Source of the DNA: Cruorifilaria tuberocauda
Lineage: Eukaryota > Nematoda > Chromadorea > Rhabditida > Onchocercidae
DNA: 64,000 nucleotides
Assembly (NCBI GenBank): GCA_013365365.1
Contig: JABVXU010000064.1
Coordinates: forward strand, 124,001 to 188,000
Direction: 5' to 3'
Part shown: positions 11,617 through 23,951 of the stretch, piece by piece
How positions within the stretch are numbered: position 1 is the first letter of the stretch
Layout: every line of letters begins with the position of its first letter
The notes under the pieces: model-generated
Told to the model about the DNA's origin: nothing
Seen by the model: only the letters and a program-made list of their open reading frames with translations
Database searches by the model: none
Made by a program: the position numbers and the translations under genes

Positions 11617-14600
11617 ATGTCGAATTTATCTTCAGGCTGGAAGACCACGCGCCGTTACGGTGAATCGTTAAAAAAAGATAAAGCAGCTGCACTTTTCGAT
11701 TCTGTATTTGCCAATCAGCCAAAAGCATCTACTTCGTTGGCAAAGCCACTAGATTTCAATTCGTAAATTTTTGTTTATGTGTTGATTTTTTTCGTGATCA
11801 TTTTCACTAGAGCTGATAAAAAGGGGCTTCTATTTATAACGTGATGATTCCCTTTAATTTGGTTACATTTTGTAACTTCATACATAAAAAATATAAGCTG
11901 TGGACTTGGTCTATGAGGTTTCAAGCCAACCCAGCCTTTAATACAATATTTTCTTTGTGAGCAAACTATGCACAGGATTTTCAAGCTTTTTCTTGTCTAG
12001 TTCGCCGAAATGCGTATCCCCGAAACGGGATCAAGTTCATAGTGAGTTGAGTACACCAAGTCCATCAAGCAGCTCGTTTCTTTCGCCGGCAGTCAGCATT
12101 CCTGACTTCGAAAAGGTTTGTTTCTAAATTGTTTTTATAAAATCACAGTTATTAACTTCTATTTTTTTGCAGAAACATAAGCTGTTTGAGTAGAGAATGA
12201 AAATTTTAAATACGAAGTCGTGCATTAATAATGTGCATTAGTACTAGTTGTTTCTCACACTAAAAAGGAAAATTAATTGTCCATTTCAGGTATGCTGCGG
12301 AAGACTTATATCAGTGATTTGATTTAGATGTTCACGGAATTAGTATATGAGTTGTGCGAATGAATTTAGCTAGAATTTATTTTTCAAGTTTCAGAGCTAG
12401 TTTTTCGCCATTTTGTTATTGCCTTGCTTGAGAAGCGGATTGAATATAGTTCTGTTTTGCAGTCTGACGAAAGCGACGAAGAGGGCAGTAGTAATAAGGT
12501 TGAAAGTAATGATTCATCCACATACACGCTAGATGTTTCCATGACACATGCAACAATTTCTGATGATACATCCTCCAGTTCATCTATCATGCAATGGTCT
12601 GAATCAGATGCAGTTCCACAAAATAGAATTCCTAAATGTCAACCTACTGAATCTAAACCGCAACATAGTGATGGTTTTTATTTCGAAGTTGAGGACGAAG
12701 AAGATAACGAAGGTAATAATGAGATTGGTCCTCAAGCAAAACGTCCAAGACCTGAAGAAGAATGCACTAGTTCCCAAGGTGAGGAATTATTGATGTACTT
12801 ATGTTCGAGGTTTTCATTGCTGAAGTAGTTCGTAATGTATTGATAGTGAATTTTCAGAAAGTGAAGTGCCATGCTGAGCATATTTTACAACCAAGATAGG
12901 TTTGATCGAAACATAATAATTAGCGGAGTGACATGTGATGTCATATATTTTCATCAAGTTTTTAAAATTTTAAAACCAATGTGTTGTAGAAAAAGTACTT
13001 GCTGTTTTCAGAAAGAGTGGGAAGTTCTGGAAAAGGCTATTCTATGGGAATTAAAGCTACATATAAACACAGATGGATGTTGGATGACGATGATGATAAT
13101 GAGGATATTGGATTGCATTCGAAGCGTTCAGATACGAATTTAATAACTCCTAAAACAAGAGTATTTTTTTCGTGATTTGCTCATACATTTCATGAGTTAT
13201 AAAGCTGTTGCTATTCACATTTCAGGAAGTTTTTGTTTACTAGAAGTTATTATAATCAAAGGCTTTTCATTTGTAATTTAAACATCTTAATATTACTTAA
13301 ATTACCGAATTATTAGGGCGAAAGTATGGCTACTGCAGTAAATGTGAGCACCGTTGGTCCATCAGGTATAGTGGATCATAATGGGAGAAGCGATCAAGCA
13401 CATGTTTGGATTCGAGATGTTAAGGAGGCACATGAATGCTTAAAGTCGGGTGAACAGGATGATTTCAGTGACGATGTGAAATATATTTTGAGCACTCTTC
13501 TGGATCCTTCATCATCCAACAATCTGAAATGTTTAAGGTTTGCATGCTCCTTTGCATCTTGTAAGGTTTGCTCTTCTTCATACTTCCAAATCAAGTAATT
13601 CTAGTGTTTTATCGATTTGCATCTTATATGTGATATAAAAAGCCTTAAATGATTTTTCATCTTTAGTTTTTCGTCCATATTACATTTACGCAATTTAGCG
13701 TCATATCACTGGCGAAGAAGTGTGTTTCGAGCGAATTCCGGCGGTTTTTCCGATCTAACAATTTAATCAGTCGGACGCTGAAAGCAATTCCGGATTCACC
13801 TAAGTCACCGGTAACTTACTCATCTAGTCTCATATTTGCAATGAATTTATCATTTTGCTTAGGAAGATTAATTACCTTAATAGAACATATAATACGCATG
13901 TGAAATATGGCATGTCACAGTATTAAATGGACTGAATTCTTATTACATTTCAGAGTTTGGCACTTTGCGTCTCAGTGGTTGTATATTTGTTGTCTCGTGA
14001 CACTACTTCTGTATTCGTTGATGCATCTGCGCTTCGTTTGTTCAGTCAACTGTTAAAATTGGAACATCCAAATCCGAATGAAGAATGTATTAAATATTCG
14101 AAAATGGTGGTTGTTTGATTGTTTATAGTTTGAATAATTAGGATTTGTGAGCCTTTATGTTGTCAATTAGTACTGTCATCTTTAAATAATCTTTTTTATT
14201 TGAATATTTGAAGCCTGCTTGATTTTCCATTACACGTTAATCATTACATCTTACATTTTGTGTTGATAAGAGTTTCAGGCAATGGATGTATTGAAAGAAT
14301 GGTTGGAAAAATCATTTGCAAATACGGAATTAAAGAAAGTTCAATTCGATATTACGGAAAAAACTCTTTCGGTAATATTGCTTAGTTATTCATTGCTTTT
14401 TCCTTATGAAGCTGTGAAAATTTGTCATTTATAACGCATTATTATATTATTTCAGCCTTCATTTCTCATTTTGGAATCACTTGTTTACATATGTGCGCGT
14501 AAACATCGTGAACAATCATTGCAGAATGAACTATTAAATGTGGGCATACTCCAGTGGATCGTCTCTAAAAGTATTGCTCTTAATAAGTTTGTTCCACATT

Positions 14601-17023
14601 TACTGCTTCATGCAGTTTTTGAGTTTAGCGCGCCACTTATCTGAATATGGTTAGAATTTTGTGATTTGTAAAATGTTAGCTTCTTAGTTTCCCTTTCAGA
14701 AAAGTATTCAAATATGTAATAAAACCTTAGTTTGTTCAGTGATTGTGATGACTTTTTTTTAGGGAGGAATACTGATACTTTATAATCTTTATTCTCCTAA
14801 CTTCAGAAAAGTATTCAAATATGTAATAAAAGCTTAGTTTGTTCAGTGATTGTGATGACTTTTTTTAGGGAGGAATACTGATACTTTATAATCTTTATTC
14901 TTCTAACTTCATTTATTTCTGTGATTACAGTGGAAAAAACAGTATTACGCTTGATGCACGAGAAAGCATCAAATGAGGATATACTTCTTTGCTTGAAAGT
15001 TCTTGAACGGTGCTTCAGAGTACTCGAATCAGTGCGTTTATTTTTACAAGTTTGCGAAATATATGCACATGCTTGACATATTGATTTTTTCTAACGTATA
15101 TGGTAATTATGAATTAAGAAGTGAAATGATTTTTTTGGCATTTCAATAGTTTGCTGAATTCGAAATAATTCATATGTTTTGAAGGCAACAGTCTGCAATG
15201 AGAAAAACGGAGCATATCTAATTAGTCATCGAGGGAACGCTGTTATTCATTCATGCGGAAGGTATTTATGGAATCAAAATATTTTTAAGAATGGAATTAA
15301 AATTTTTTGAAGTGAAATGAAAAAAAGTGCATTGGTATATAAATTTTATGAGGTAACTATGAATTAGATTATTGTTAGTTCTGATCTCTTCCTAGGACGA
15401 TGCAGAACTCGTAAGAAGGGAGTAATTAAAAATTGTGGAAAATATTGTAGAAAAGACGGTGATGTTATGGATGTTTTTATGAAGATTAATGTAGTATGAT
15501 TTTCTAGGTTAATGTCGTTATTATTTCGAACTGTAGGACAACTTGGTGACGATACCAGTGAATTAAAGGAACAAAATATCACATGTCTGAATCGGATGGT
15601 TGGGTTATTGATGAGTTTATCATATGAGAATGGTATATTGTATGCTTGCTATTGCTTTTTTTCTATTTAATTTATTGCAGCCATTCTTACCCTGTCTCTG
15701 TTTTGAAATCATCAAATTAATATTGCAGAGTTATGTTGCACAAAACTCGGTCAAATGAATGACTTCCTTTCACTCTGCGTTTCTTCCTTTACTTATTTGG
15801 TGCCAAAATATGTTCGTAAGGAAAAGCAATTTGATCTTATCGTTTTGGTTAGCTTTTTTGGGTGTTTGTTTTATTTTACTGCCTGCTTCTGTTTTCGTTG
15901 TTGGGAATTGAAAATTTTCATCGTTTGTTGGTTTTTTGCAGCTCTGTAGTCTTTTGGTCAATTTGCTTGAGCGCTGTAATTTCAACAGACGTAAACTAAT
16001 CGGACTTAAAGTCCCAGTTTATGATCTGGAAAGTAAAGCAGAGAGGCAGGAACCAACACTGAAAGCCCTTAGTCAGGTTATTTTTGTTAATCGTTCGTGG
16101 TTTATGGATGGAATTTCAAAAGTCGATGAAGAAGTTTGTTATAATTATCAGTGTCGTTTGATTTGAAAGGGAAAGGATGAAATATCTGTATTCAATCTTT
16201 TAAAACTTAACAGTGTTTAGTTGTTTGTATACCACGAATCACTAGCTCGTTCTATCGATGAGGAACTTGATAATGATCTTGTAATTGAAGACGCTCCGGA
16301 TGATAATATTAACCATGACGAGGAGGCAGAAGGTTATTTTTTATTTGTAGAAGAAAAAAAACTGTTTGTGGATGAAGATCTCTTTATTATCTTCAAAACC
16401 GTCTTTTTTTTAACAGTTCAAATTGTTGCAAATTTAATATTCCAGATGATGGTCGGTTACGTCGATTACCAACGGAATTATCCGAGGATGAGATGGTTGA
16501 AGCTGTACAAAATGCAATGAATAAAGCTAGTTCACATATGGAAGATTCGGTTTTGGCATCATATTTCGCACTTTTGATTGGATGTCTATTATTGCAGAAT
16601 GAGGTTTATATTGTCTTCCTCGATATTTTCCCTACTTTGCTCAAAAATAATTTTTCAAATTTCAGTTAATACTTCAATCGTTTGTGATTTTGCAGGAGTC
16701 AGTAAATGTAGTGAAAGCAGAAATGAAAGATGGAAAGTTGGTTGCACTGATTGAGCAGCTTCAACGCTTTCTGGAGTTTATCAAACTAACGGTATGTTCA
16801 TAACTAATTTATTCTGTTGTTGTGTTCATCCAGAATTTTCAACTTTTTTGGAAGAAAAATGTTTTTCATATTTCGAATCCTTCTTAAAGTTTTATTTATT
16901 ATATTGTATTCAATATCGGTAGTTATTGACCTGAGTTTGATTAACTTAGTTTAGGATGGAAAGAAAGCACACGTTCGCTTTATGGAGCGCATTATTGACT
17001 TACTCGATACATTGGATGATTAG
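11617..17023 (+). CDS. wapl-1: Cohesin release factor WAPL
   Basis: WAPL, with PDS5, opens the cohesin ring and removes cohesin from chromatin. Eighteen exons close in phase to 803 residues: 11617-11762, 12001-12115, 12463-12778, 13012-13160, 13317-13537, 13699-13810, 13954-14106, 14279-14371, 14456-14570, 14931-15031, 15185-15261, 15508-15632, 15729-15847, 15942-16076, 16221-16332, 16446-16603, 16696-16791, 16955-17023. The N-terminus carries the WAPL-like RRYGESL...FDSVF stretch. An acidic, Ser-rich low-complexity linker with a KRPRP basic patch follows. The helical WAPL domain starts near residue 270 (WIRDVKEAHECLKSGE) and runs to the end (VRFMERIIDLLDTL). No FGF tripeptide, used by vertebrate WAPL to bind PDS5 and cohesin, occurs in the translation. 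Confidence 0.9.
14697..14910 (+). repeat. Two-copy 107-bp tandem duplication in wapl-1 intron 9
   Basis: The segment starting CAGAAAAGTATTC at 14697 is repeated at 14804 with only a few differences (a C/G change near ATAAAA, shorter T-run, C/T near the end). It lies wholly inside the intron 14571-14930 and looks recent. Confidence 0.9.
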
Positions 17024-18781
17024 TACATTATTTGTTAGTTTAATGAAAGGTTTTGCGAGTATTATCTGTGACTATTTTGAACTGTCTTTCGCATGTATCA
17101 GTTATTTCCATTCAGATTCAAATCTTGATTGTCTTTTAAAATATCACAAGACATAGTGTGGAAATGCATCCTTCAAGAAGATATTTATAAGATACTCGTA
17201 ATTTTTTATTTTAAAACAAAAGATTTATTGAAGAAATAGTTTCACAGTCATGAGAAATCAAACCATTGTTGTAGTTCATATACTGCATCTGCTGCACTGA
17301 GCTACGCTTTAAATTTGATAATCTCTCATCAGCTTGTCCACTTCCGGTATAATTTTTCCAAGTCTCATTTTACACTCACCGATTGTGATATATGCTTTAA
17401 AATACTAAGAATTATCTGTATTGCATAGCAAATAATAATTCAGCAGAGAAGTAATAGGCCATAAAATCTACAGTTTTGGATTTTGTTTTTCGAAGTTATT
17501 TCAGTGTTATTTTCAGTTTTCAGAGTCCTTCAGGAAAAGACATTTTTTATCATGAGTTCAGAAATAATACTTAGTAATTGGGAACGTCTAATCTCTGGAT
17601 TATCTGAAAAATATTTTTAATAATGGGTTGTATCTATCTTCTATATTTTCTGAAGTTATTTTGCAAATATGAGTAGTTTGCATTTTGTATCCTTTACCAT
17701 TTCACACAATTTTTGAGGGTATATCTCTAACACTCGCAAATTTGTAAGAGTAACGATTTTTATACTAGAAAATTTATTCATCAATAAAAATTTCGTGGTT
17801 ATCAGTATTTGTAATATATTTTAAAGCAACACTCAGAACACGAAAAGGAGAATAAGCGACAATTTCAGCCATGGCATTCCTTTGAATACAGCTGCACCGG
17901 GACGAAACCTATTTTAACTGTATCGGAAATATTCGCTTCTGCTATCACATCACTTACTCTCTCGCTTCATTTGGGAACGCGCATAATCATTATTTTAACT
18001 TATCCATTTACGCACTTCATGATATTGTCATTCCATCTTGTTAAATGTGCACGAAGCAATATCACGAATGCGCAAAATTCTTTAAATAAATTAGTCCAAC
18101 TACATTTTCAAATCTTAATTATAATCGAAACGATTACAATGTTAGCACCATTTTGCATTTGATACGATATGTGCAATATGAGATGACGACAATGGCTCGT
18201 TTTTGTATTTCAAAGGCAAACAACGCCGTAGATAAAAAACTCTGTGCAATCAAAAAAAGAAACATTGCAAACTAACTGCAATCCACATCTAAACTGAAAT
18301 TTATTACGCATAAATACAAAATATGTTAAATTAAAATTTACAACAATGATGCTTTACAACGTATCAGTGAAGTTAATTTGATATTAGCTCAAATATATCA
18401 CAACATTTTTAAATGCATTGGTTTTAAGTGACACTTTCAAGTAGAATATTTGCTATCAGGATTTAAAAAAATGAAAAATAAAGAATCAAGTGGTGGAGCG
18501 CTGTGATAAATAAATAACAAGAAATAACTGCAAAGAAAGAATAATCTTAGCGAGACATTTTTAACAAATGAAAACAGACTTTGATACTTTTCATCGAATC
18601 ATGCACTGAACGGAAAGCGAAGAAGAACTGACAGAAACTTATAGAATTGGTGTTCTACCAGAAAATCTTCGTTAGGTAGTATTTGATAACGCATTCCATT
18701 TTCAATGAATTATTTTTCTAACTCGCAAGAACTGAAAAACGAGTTCTGTAAACAACAATTTCATTCGTTTTCCTTCGCTAC
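17024..18781. other. Convergent intergenic region
   Basis: About 1.75 kb between the ends of wapl-1 (+) and hst-1 (-). It holds both 3' UTRs. I see no conserved exon, and short open frames (for example 17971-18162) look random. Confidence 0.5.
18300..18305 (-). terminator. Possible poly(A) signal of hst-1
   Basis: AATAAA on the minus strand about 480 bases after the stop at 18782. Assigned by position; other sites are possible. Confidence 0.3.
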
Positions 18782-21700
18782 CTAAGTAAAATTAGTTTTA
18801 GAAAGCTGATTTTGCAGCCATTTCGGGACTGGCAAATCATTACGCGATAAAAGCCTATGTAAAGCAATATTGTCATCTCTAAAAATAAGATCTAGTTTCT
18901 CTCTAAGTTTTTCATCGAGCGGTTCATATCTGCGCCCTTTGCTTGTACCCAAACATTTTTTTGTCCCTAAAAAAAACAATTAAAATTAAAAAAAAACAGA
19001 TACGAGTTTTGTTTCAAATTTTTTACACTACGACTTTGTTCTGACGCATTCTGACATATTTAAAATTTTTTTTCAAACTAGAAAATTCAAAAGCAACAAC
19101 TAACTCGCACCGTTAACATAACTGCAAAAGAATCCTTTTCTGTCGTCAAATTTAATGAGATCATTGAAGACGAATTTTGGTGCATGAAGAGCGTCAACTA
19201 AACTAGTGACAGCAGCCACTGGATTTGTACGAAGCTCTTCACCGTCGACTAAATGAATTTGCGTCGATGGATAATAATCCAACCAATGTTCTAAATGATG
19301 AGTGTACCTAGAATTTGTAAATTCGAAGTATCAGATATTCTTTTCATTTGTCTGCAAAATTAAAATGTCAAGGTAGAAATCAGTCATTTCACATGGTTCC
19401 ATAAATTTTCAATTTTATCAGCTCCCAAGTTAGAACAGAAGTTGATAAGAATTTACTAATACAAATGAATACCTTCCAGGCGAAATACATCGACTTCTGA
19501 GGCGCCGTAAAAGAACCGACGAAACGTTGGCATCGAGAATTTCATTTAGTTCATATGTCATTGCTGTTGTATCATTATGTGCACGCATGTGTTGATACCA
19601 AGAATATGCACGCACTGCTGGATCCAAAAGAATAATCTGAAAAACAAATAAGAAAAATATTTTGATGAATCACAGTGATTTGATCGAACCTGCTCAGATT
19701 AAAAGATGAATATCTAGACTGACTACACATTGCCTAAATGCAAAGAAAAAAAGTTCATTAATAACTTACAACGATTTCTGCTTTTGGAAGCAAAGCAGCA
19801 GATGTACGCGGAGCATCTGGATTATCGAAATAAGTTGCACTTTTCTCAAAAACAATAAGATGATCAATTTTGGAACGAAACTGATCCATATACCTATAAC
19901 GCTACCTTACGTTATTGACAATCACCTAAGCGGGTATTCATTCATCAACAAAAAGAAATGTGTACACTTGCCAATGTAATCCACGAGCATAGTTTGGTCC
20001 TCCAAAAAATTGCAACTCCTCAAATGATGATGGGACTGGGTCATTACTAGAGAAATTTGGGTGCAAGTTAAGAAATGTCGCAAGAGCAGTTGAACCAGTT
20101 TTCTGCGGCCCCACAATGAGCATGTTTGGAAGAGGCATCTCAGAACAGTTGAAAGCCTGTGGAAGGATTTTTGTATGTCGCGGATCATCACAAGGATTCT
20201 GAAAAGCTTTTCTAAGGTACTCCAAAATTTTTAGTTTCTATGAAAGAACAGATCCGAAAAAAATTCGGAAAAGGGATAGTAGCATAACGCACAAGTTCAA
20301 AATATAAAGCGTAACCCTTCAAATATAAAATAAAATTAAATGGACCAGATTGGTGAGTTTAATTTTTTTTAATTACTGAAATTCCATAAATGTCAATTTA
20401 ATCAAGATGTGAACTTACGCTCCAAACAGGGATTTTTTCGGCCGCATAACGTTTGAAGTAAGCAGATGCAATTTGTACAGGTTCTACCCAACGCAATCGC
20501 AAATTCGTCCAACATTTAATAAAATTTACCACTCGCTCAAAAGAAAAAATCCCGAGACGATCGTTTGCGTAGTTTTGTTGGTGTGTCATAAAGATTGAAA
20601 ACTAAAATTTTCAATCTTATTATCGGAACTTCTTCCCGGCTTCATTAGAGCTATTGGTTAGAAGTAGCCTCTTATTATTTCAAACCGAAAAACAAGAACT
20701 CTTAAGCTAAAATATCATTATTAATACTCACCGGATTAATCACTATAGTGAAGAACAGGTCACCGCCTTCGATGTTACTCAATAATTTAGTGAAACCATC
20801 AGGATATGAGTGAAAAAATTGTGTGTGAGTGTAAAGACCACAAGTTTGTCGTGGAAGTACCTAAACGTTACTTTTTTTCAATGTCAACCTGCAGAAATCA
20901 ACAACAAGCTAAGATCAGAGGTATGATATATTTCACAATATTCAAAAGTTAAACATACGGTAAGTTTGAAAACATTTGCATTTATTCATGGAATGAATAT
21001 CAAATGAATGAGGGAAAAGATCGATTGTCATGACTGCACAACACTCAACCTTGATATCAAGAAATTACCGAAATGTTCCTATGCACAAAGCCCCGACGTG
21101 ATGATGCAGGTCGGAAATGTGGATATTCCTCTGTTGATGTTACTGTAATATTCCAAATTAACTTCCACGAATTATATAAAGCTTCATGAACTGGATAAAC
21201 ACCAGCATGCTGTGGTGATACAGCGTAACCCGAATTGACATGCAAACCCATACCCTGAAAAATTAATTTCAAAGCGATTTCATGGGAAGCATGAGAAGAA
21301 TAAGGTTTCATAGATGTTTTTCGAAACATTTAATAATTTTCTAAAGTGTTCAACAAATTTAATTTTCTAAAATGCTCAACAATTAACGAGAATTTAGAGA
21401 CTTCAAACAATGGATTTCTAAATCAAAGGGCAAACCTGCGCAAAAAGTTTATTTTGAGTCATGATAGCTTTTAAATATGTTTGATTATGCTCGTGTGCAT
21501 GATTATGTTTCCACATATGAGGGAACCAGAAAAAATGTTTACTAATTTCTGAAAACAACTACTTTACTGAAAACAATTATTTTACTGAAAACAATTACTT
21601 TACTGAAAACAACTACATTATATTTCAAACTTTAGTGGCTTTAAATTGAAGCCTTAAAATCTTACCAATTAGCCTTTCATCACCCTCATCTTCAAGAGAA

Positions 21701-23207
21701 TCACCATTTCGAAAATAATAACCAGAAAAACCCAAAAAATAAGTGAAGTTCTTTATGTCTTGACGCAAATGATATTGTGATTGCAACAAGGCATCCACAT
21801 CTGCCTTAGTCATGCGTGTTCCACTTGTACCAACAAATATGTCATCGATGTCGATTTGAATATATCGTTCCAAGTCATCATATATCAGAGATTCTCGCAT
21901 ATACCTGCAAAAAGACACTGAGAAAAGCGTGCAGCGGGTATGATTCTACCTTTCCCATTCATATAACGTTATAAATTTCAATGACAAATGGCGAAATACA
22001 TTAGAAAAAATCTATACCTTAAAGAATCAATAAAAGCTACTTTGTTAATCCAGTGCGTGAAATTATGTCCAAATAAAATTCTTTCAATCCCATCTTCCAA
22101 CCCGTCATCTAATATCACGCTGGCACGTTCTTCACCAAAAATGTCATTAACCAGCACAACACCTTCGTAGCCTGAATAAATCAAACGACTTTTTCTCATC
22201 TTATAAAATATAATTCCTTAACAATAGTTCCTATTAAAATCCAATTTTTCACCATTTAGTTACAAACTTTGAAAGTTTACAGTTCAATTTTGAAAAAAAA
22301 AGATAAATTCGGATTTTAATATTTACCCTTCGTAACATCAAATAATATCCAATCATCTTTATCCGGTTCTGGTGCTTGTAACACAGCACCCGGCTTACCA
22401 ATAAAATTAACACGTGACCGTTCACTAAAGCGAAGATTTGTAGCACGTTGTTGGGTATGAATTGTCAGCTGTGAACCCTTCACCTTTGCATTAATATAGC
22501 TGTTGGGTCGATTACCAATAAATGAAATAATACCGACGCCATATTCACGACAATATTTATCGAGAAGTTGTCGATTCCATGTTAGTAAATTTAAATATTT
22601 ATAATAATTTTCGATAATAATAACTGAGAAACGTCCACGTTTTGCGGTCGTTAGAAGTGGGAGATTTTTTGTAAGCATTTCAACTTTACGGGGTATTTTC
22701 AAAGCATCTAATATGTTAATTATTTGCTTCCCAAGCTTAGAATATAATGTTTCTACGAATACCAATACCTTTCCATCCGTTAGAAAATTGGTCTTATTTC
22801 TAACGGATCCATGATGCTTATGGATTTTAATTGTTTTATTTGGCAACGGACAACGATATGATGGTATATGTTGTGCTGGATATCTGCAAAAATAATATCA
22901 TAACAGTACGTTAAATTTGCACACACAGACAAAATTCAAGCACTAGATTTTGAAAAAGAAAAAAAAAATGAAATTATTAATTTAAAAAATTGTAATGAAT
23001 CAATAGCGAATTGTTGGAATTATTCCTTTAATTTCACCTGAAAAAAAATTTTTATTAATATTTGTATAAGAATAAAATCCAAAACCTGTACTGTCGTTTC
23101 TCGTTGATATCAGCAAGATGAGTGAAAAGGAAAATTAACGATAAACAAGTGATTACAATTGCTAATTTTAGCCAAAAAATGATTCGCCGTGTTGGCAATG
23201 TCAACAT
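18782..23207 (-). CDS. hst-1: Heparan sulfate N-deacetylase/N-sulfotransferase (NDST)
   Basis: Golgi bifunctional enzyme that removes N-acetyl groups from heparan sulfate glucosamine and N-sulfates the free amine with PAPS. Thirteen exons give 859 residues: 23207-23086, 22883-22327, 22171-22018, 21904-21666, 21548-21436, 21254-21069, 20860-20732, 20601-20419, 20198-19972, 19893-19770, 19636-19473, 19307-19111, 18966-18782. The length is close to other NDSTs. Type II signal anchor at about 9-31. The deacetylase region includes [12 protein letters not shown] and [14 protein letters not shown]. The sulfotransferase PAPS loop GPQKTGST lies near 583, with [16 protein letters not shown] and [12 protein letters not shown] near the C-terminus and the family's flanking cysteines. 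Intron 9 uses a GC donor, and intron 4 contains a tandem acceptor array. Only one NDST gene is visible here. Confidence 0.93.
21549..21620 (-). repeat. Four 18-bp repeats forming tandem 3' splice sites in hst-1
   Basis: Four perfect-length copies of an 18-bp unit. On the coding strand each ends in TTGTTTTCAG, so each is itself a good acceptor. The last copy abuts exon 5 (high end 21548). The array fills 72 of the 117 bases of intron 4. Confidence 0.92.
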
Positions 23208-23951
23208 TTCCCAAATTTATCTTCTCCTCAACCCATGTCAACTGATATACGTTGCAGGGAAGATTACGTAAGTATTGCCTGAAATATATAAATTAGTAAG
23301 ATTAATGACACACAAATTTAAGACGAATGAATATGACGGCATCACATAACTCAGGTTTCCTTGTCTTCTTTGATTTGCCCGTGCCGTAATTTCTTATCGA
23401 AATGTTGCGGTCAGTTACGTCACGAAGATTTTTAGAATTGTACGAGATTTATCGAACAGCTGCTAACTCTTTGTTTAGGTAATCATTCAATAAATATCAT
23501 TGTTTAGGTAGTCCAATCATCTGCGATAATATGTCTTTAATTAAACTCTTTTATTTTTCAACTTTATTATTTTATTTTTCAGCTTTTTCTTTGGCTTTAT
23601 GTAATAAGTACTGGTTATTTTTCTTGTTTATTAGATAAACATAATCATATTTATTCTTTTTTTGGAGCCAGATTTTCAATCCTTACAATACATTTTTGTT
23701 TGGCATTGTTGAACCGAAAAAAAATTTTTATATGACTTAATTTGTTTAAATTAGGTAGGAAGTTTTATTTTTTGTATTTGATCTATTGAAAGCATCGTTA
23801 TTTTTTTCCCACCCTTCTTTTTTCTGTAGAAATTTTCCATCCTACTTTAGCTGAAGATGACGATTGATCTACAGATGATTAATTCCGTGTATTTAATATC
23901 ATTTACGTTAAACCATTTGCATCATCAATACATTCTGTGGAAACATTAAGA
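23208..23951. other. Divergent promoter region of hst-1 and the TMEM185 gene
   Basis: About 740 bases, T-rich, between two divergently read genes. I see no exon. It likely holds both promoters, but I recognise no specific regulatory motif. Confidence 0.5.
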
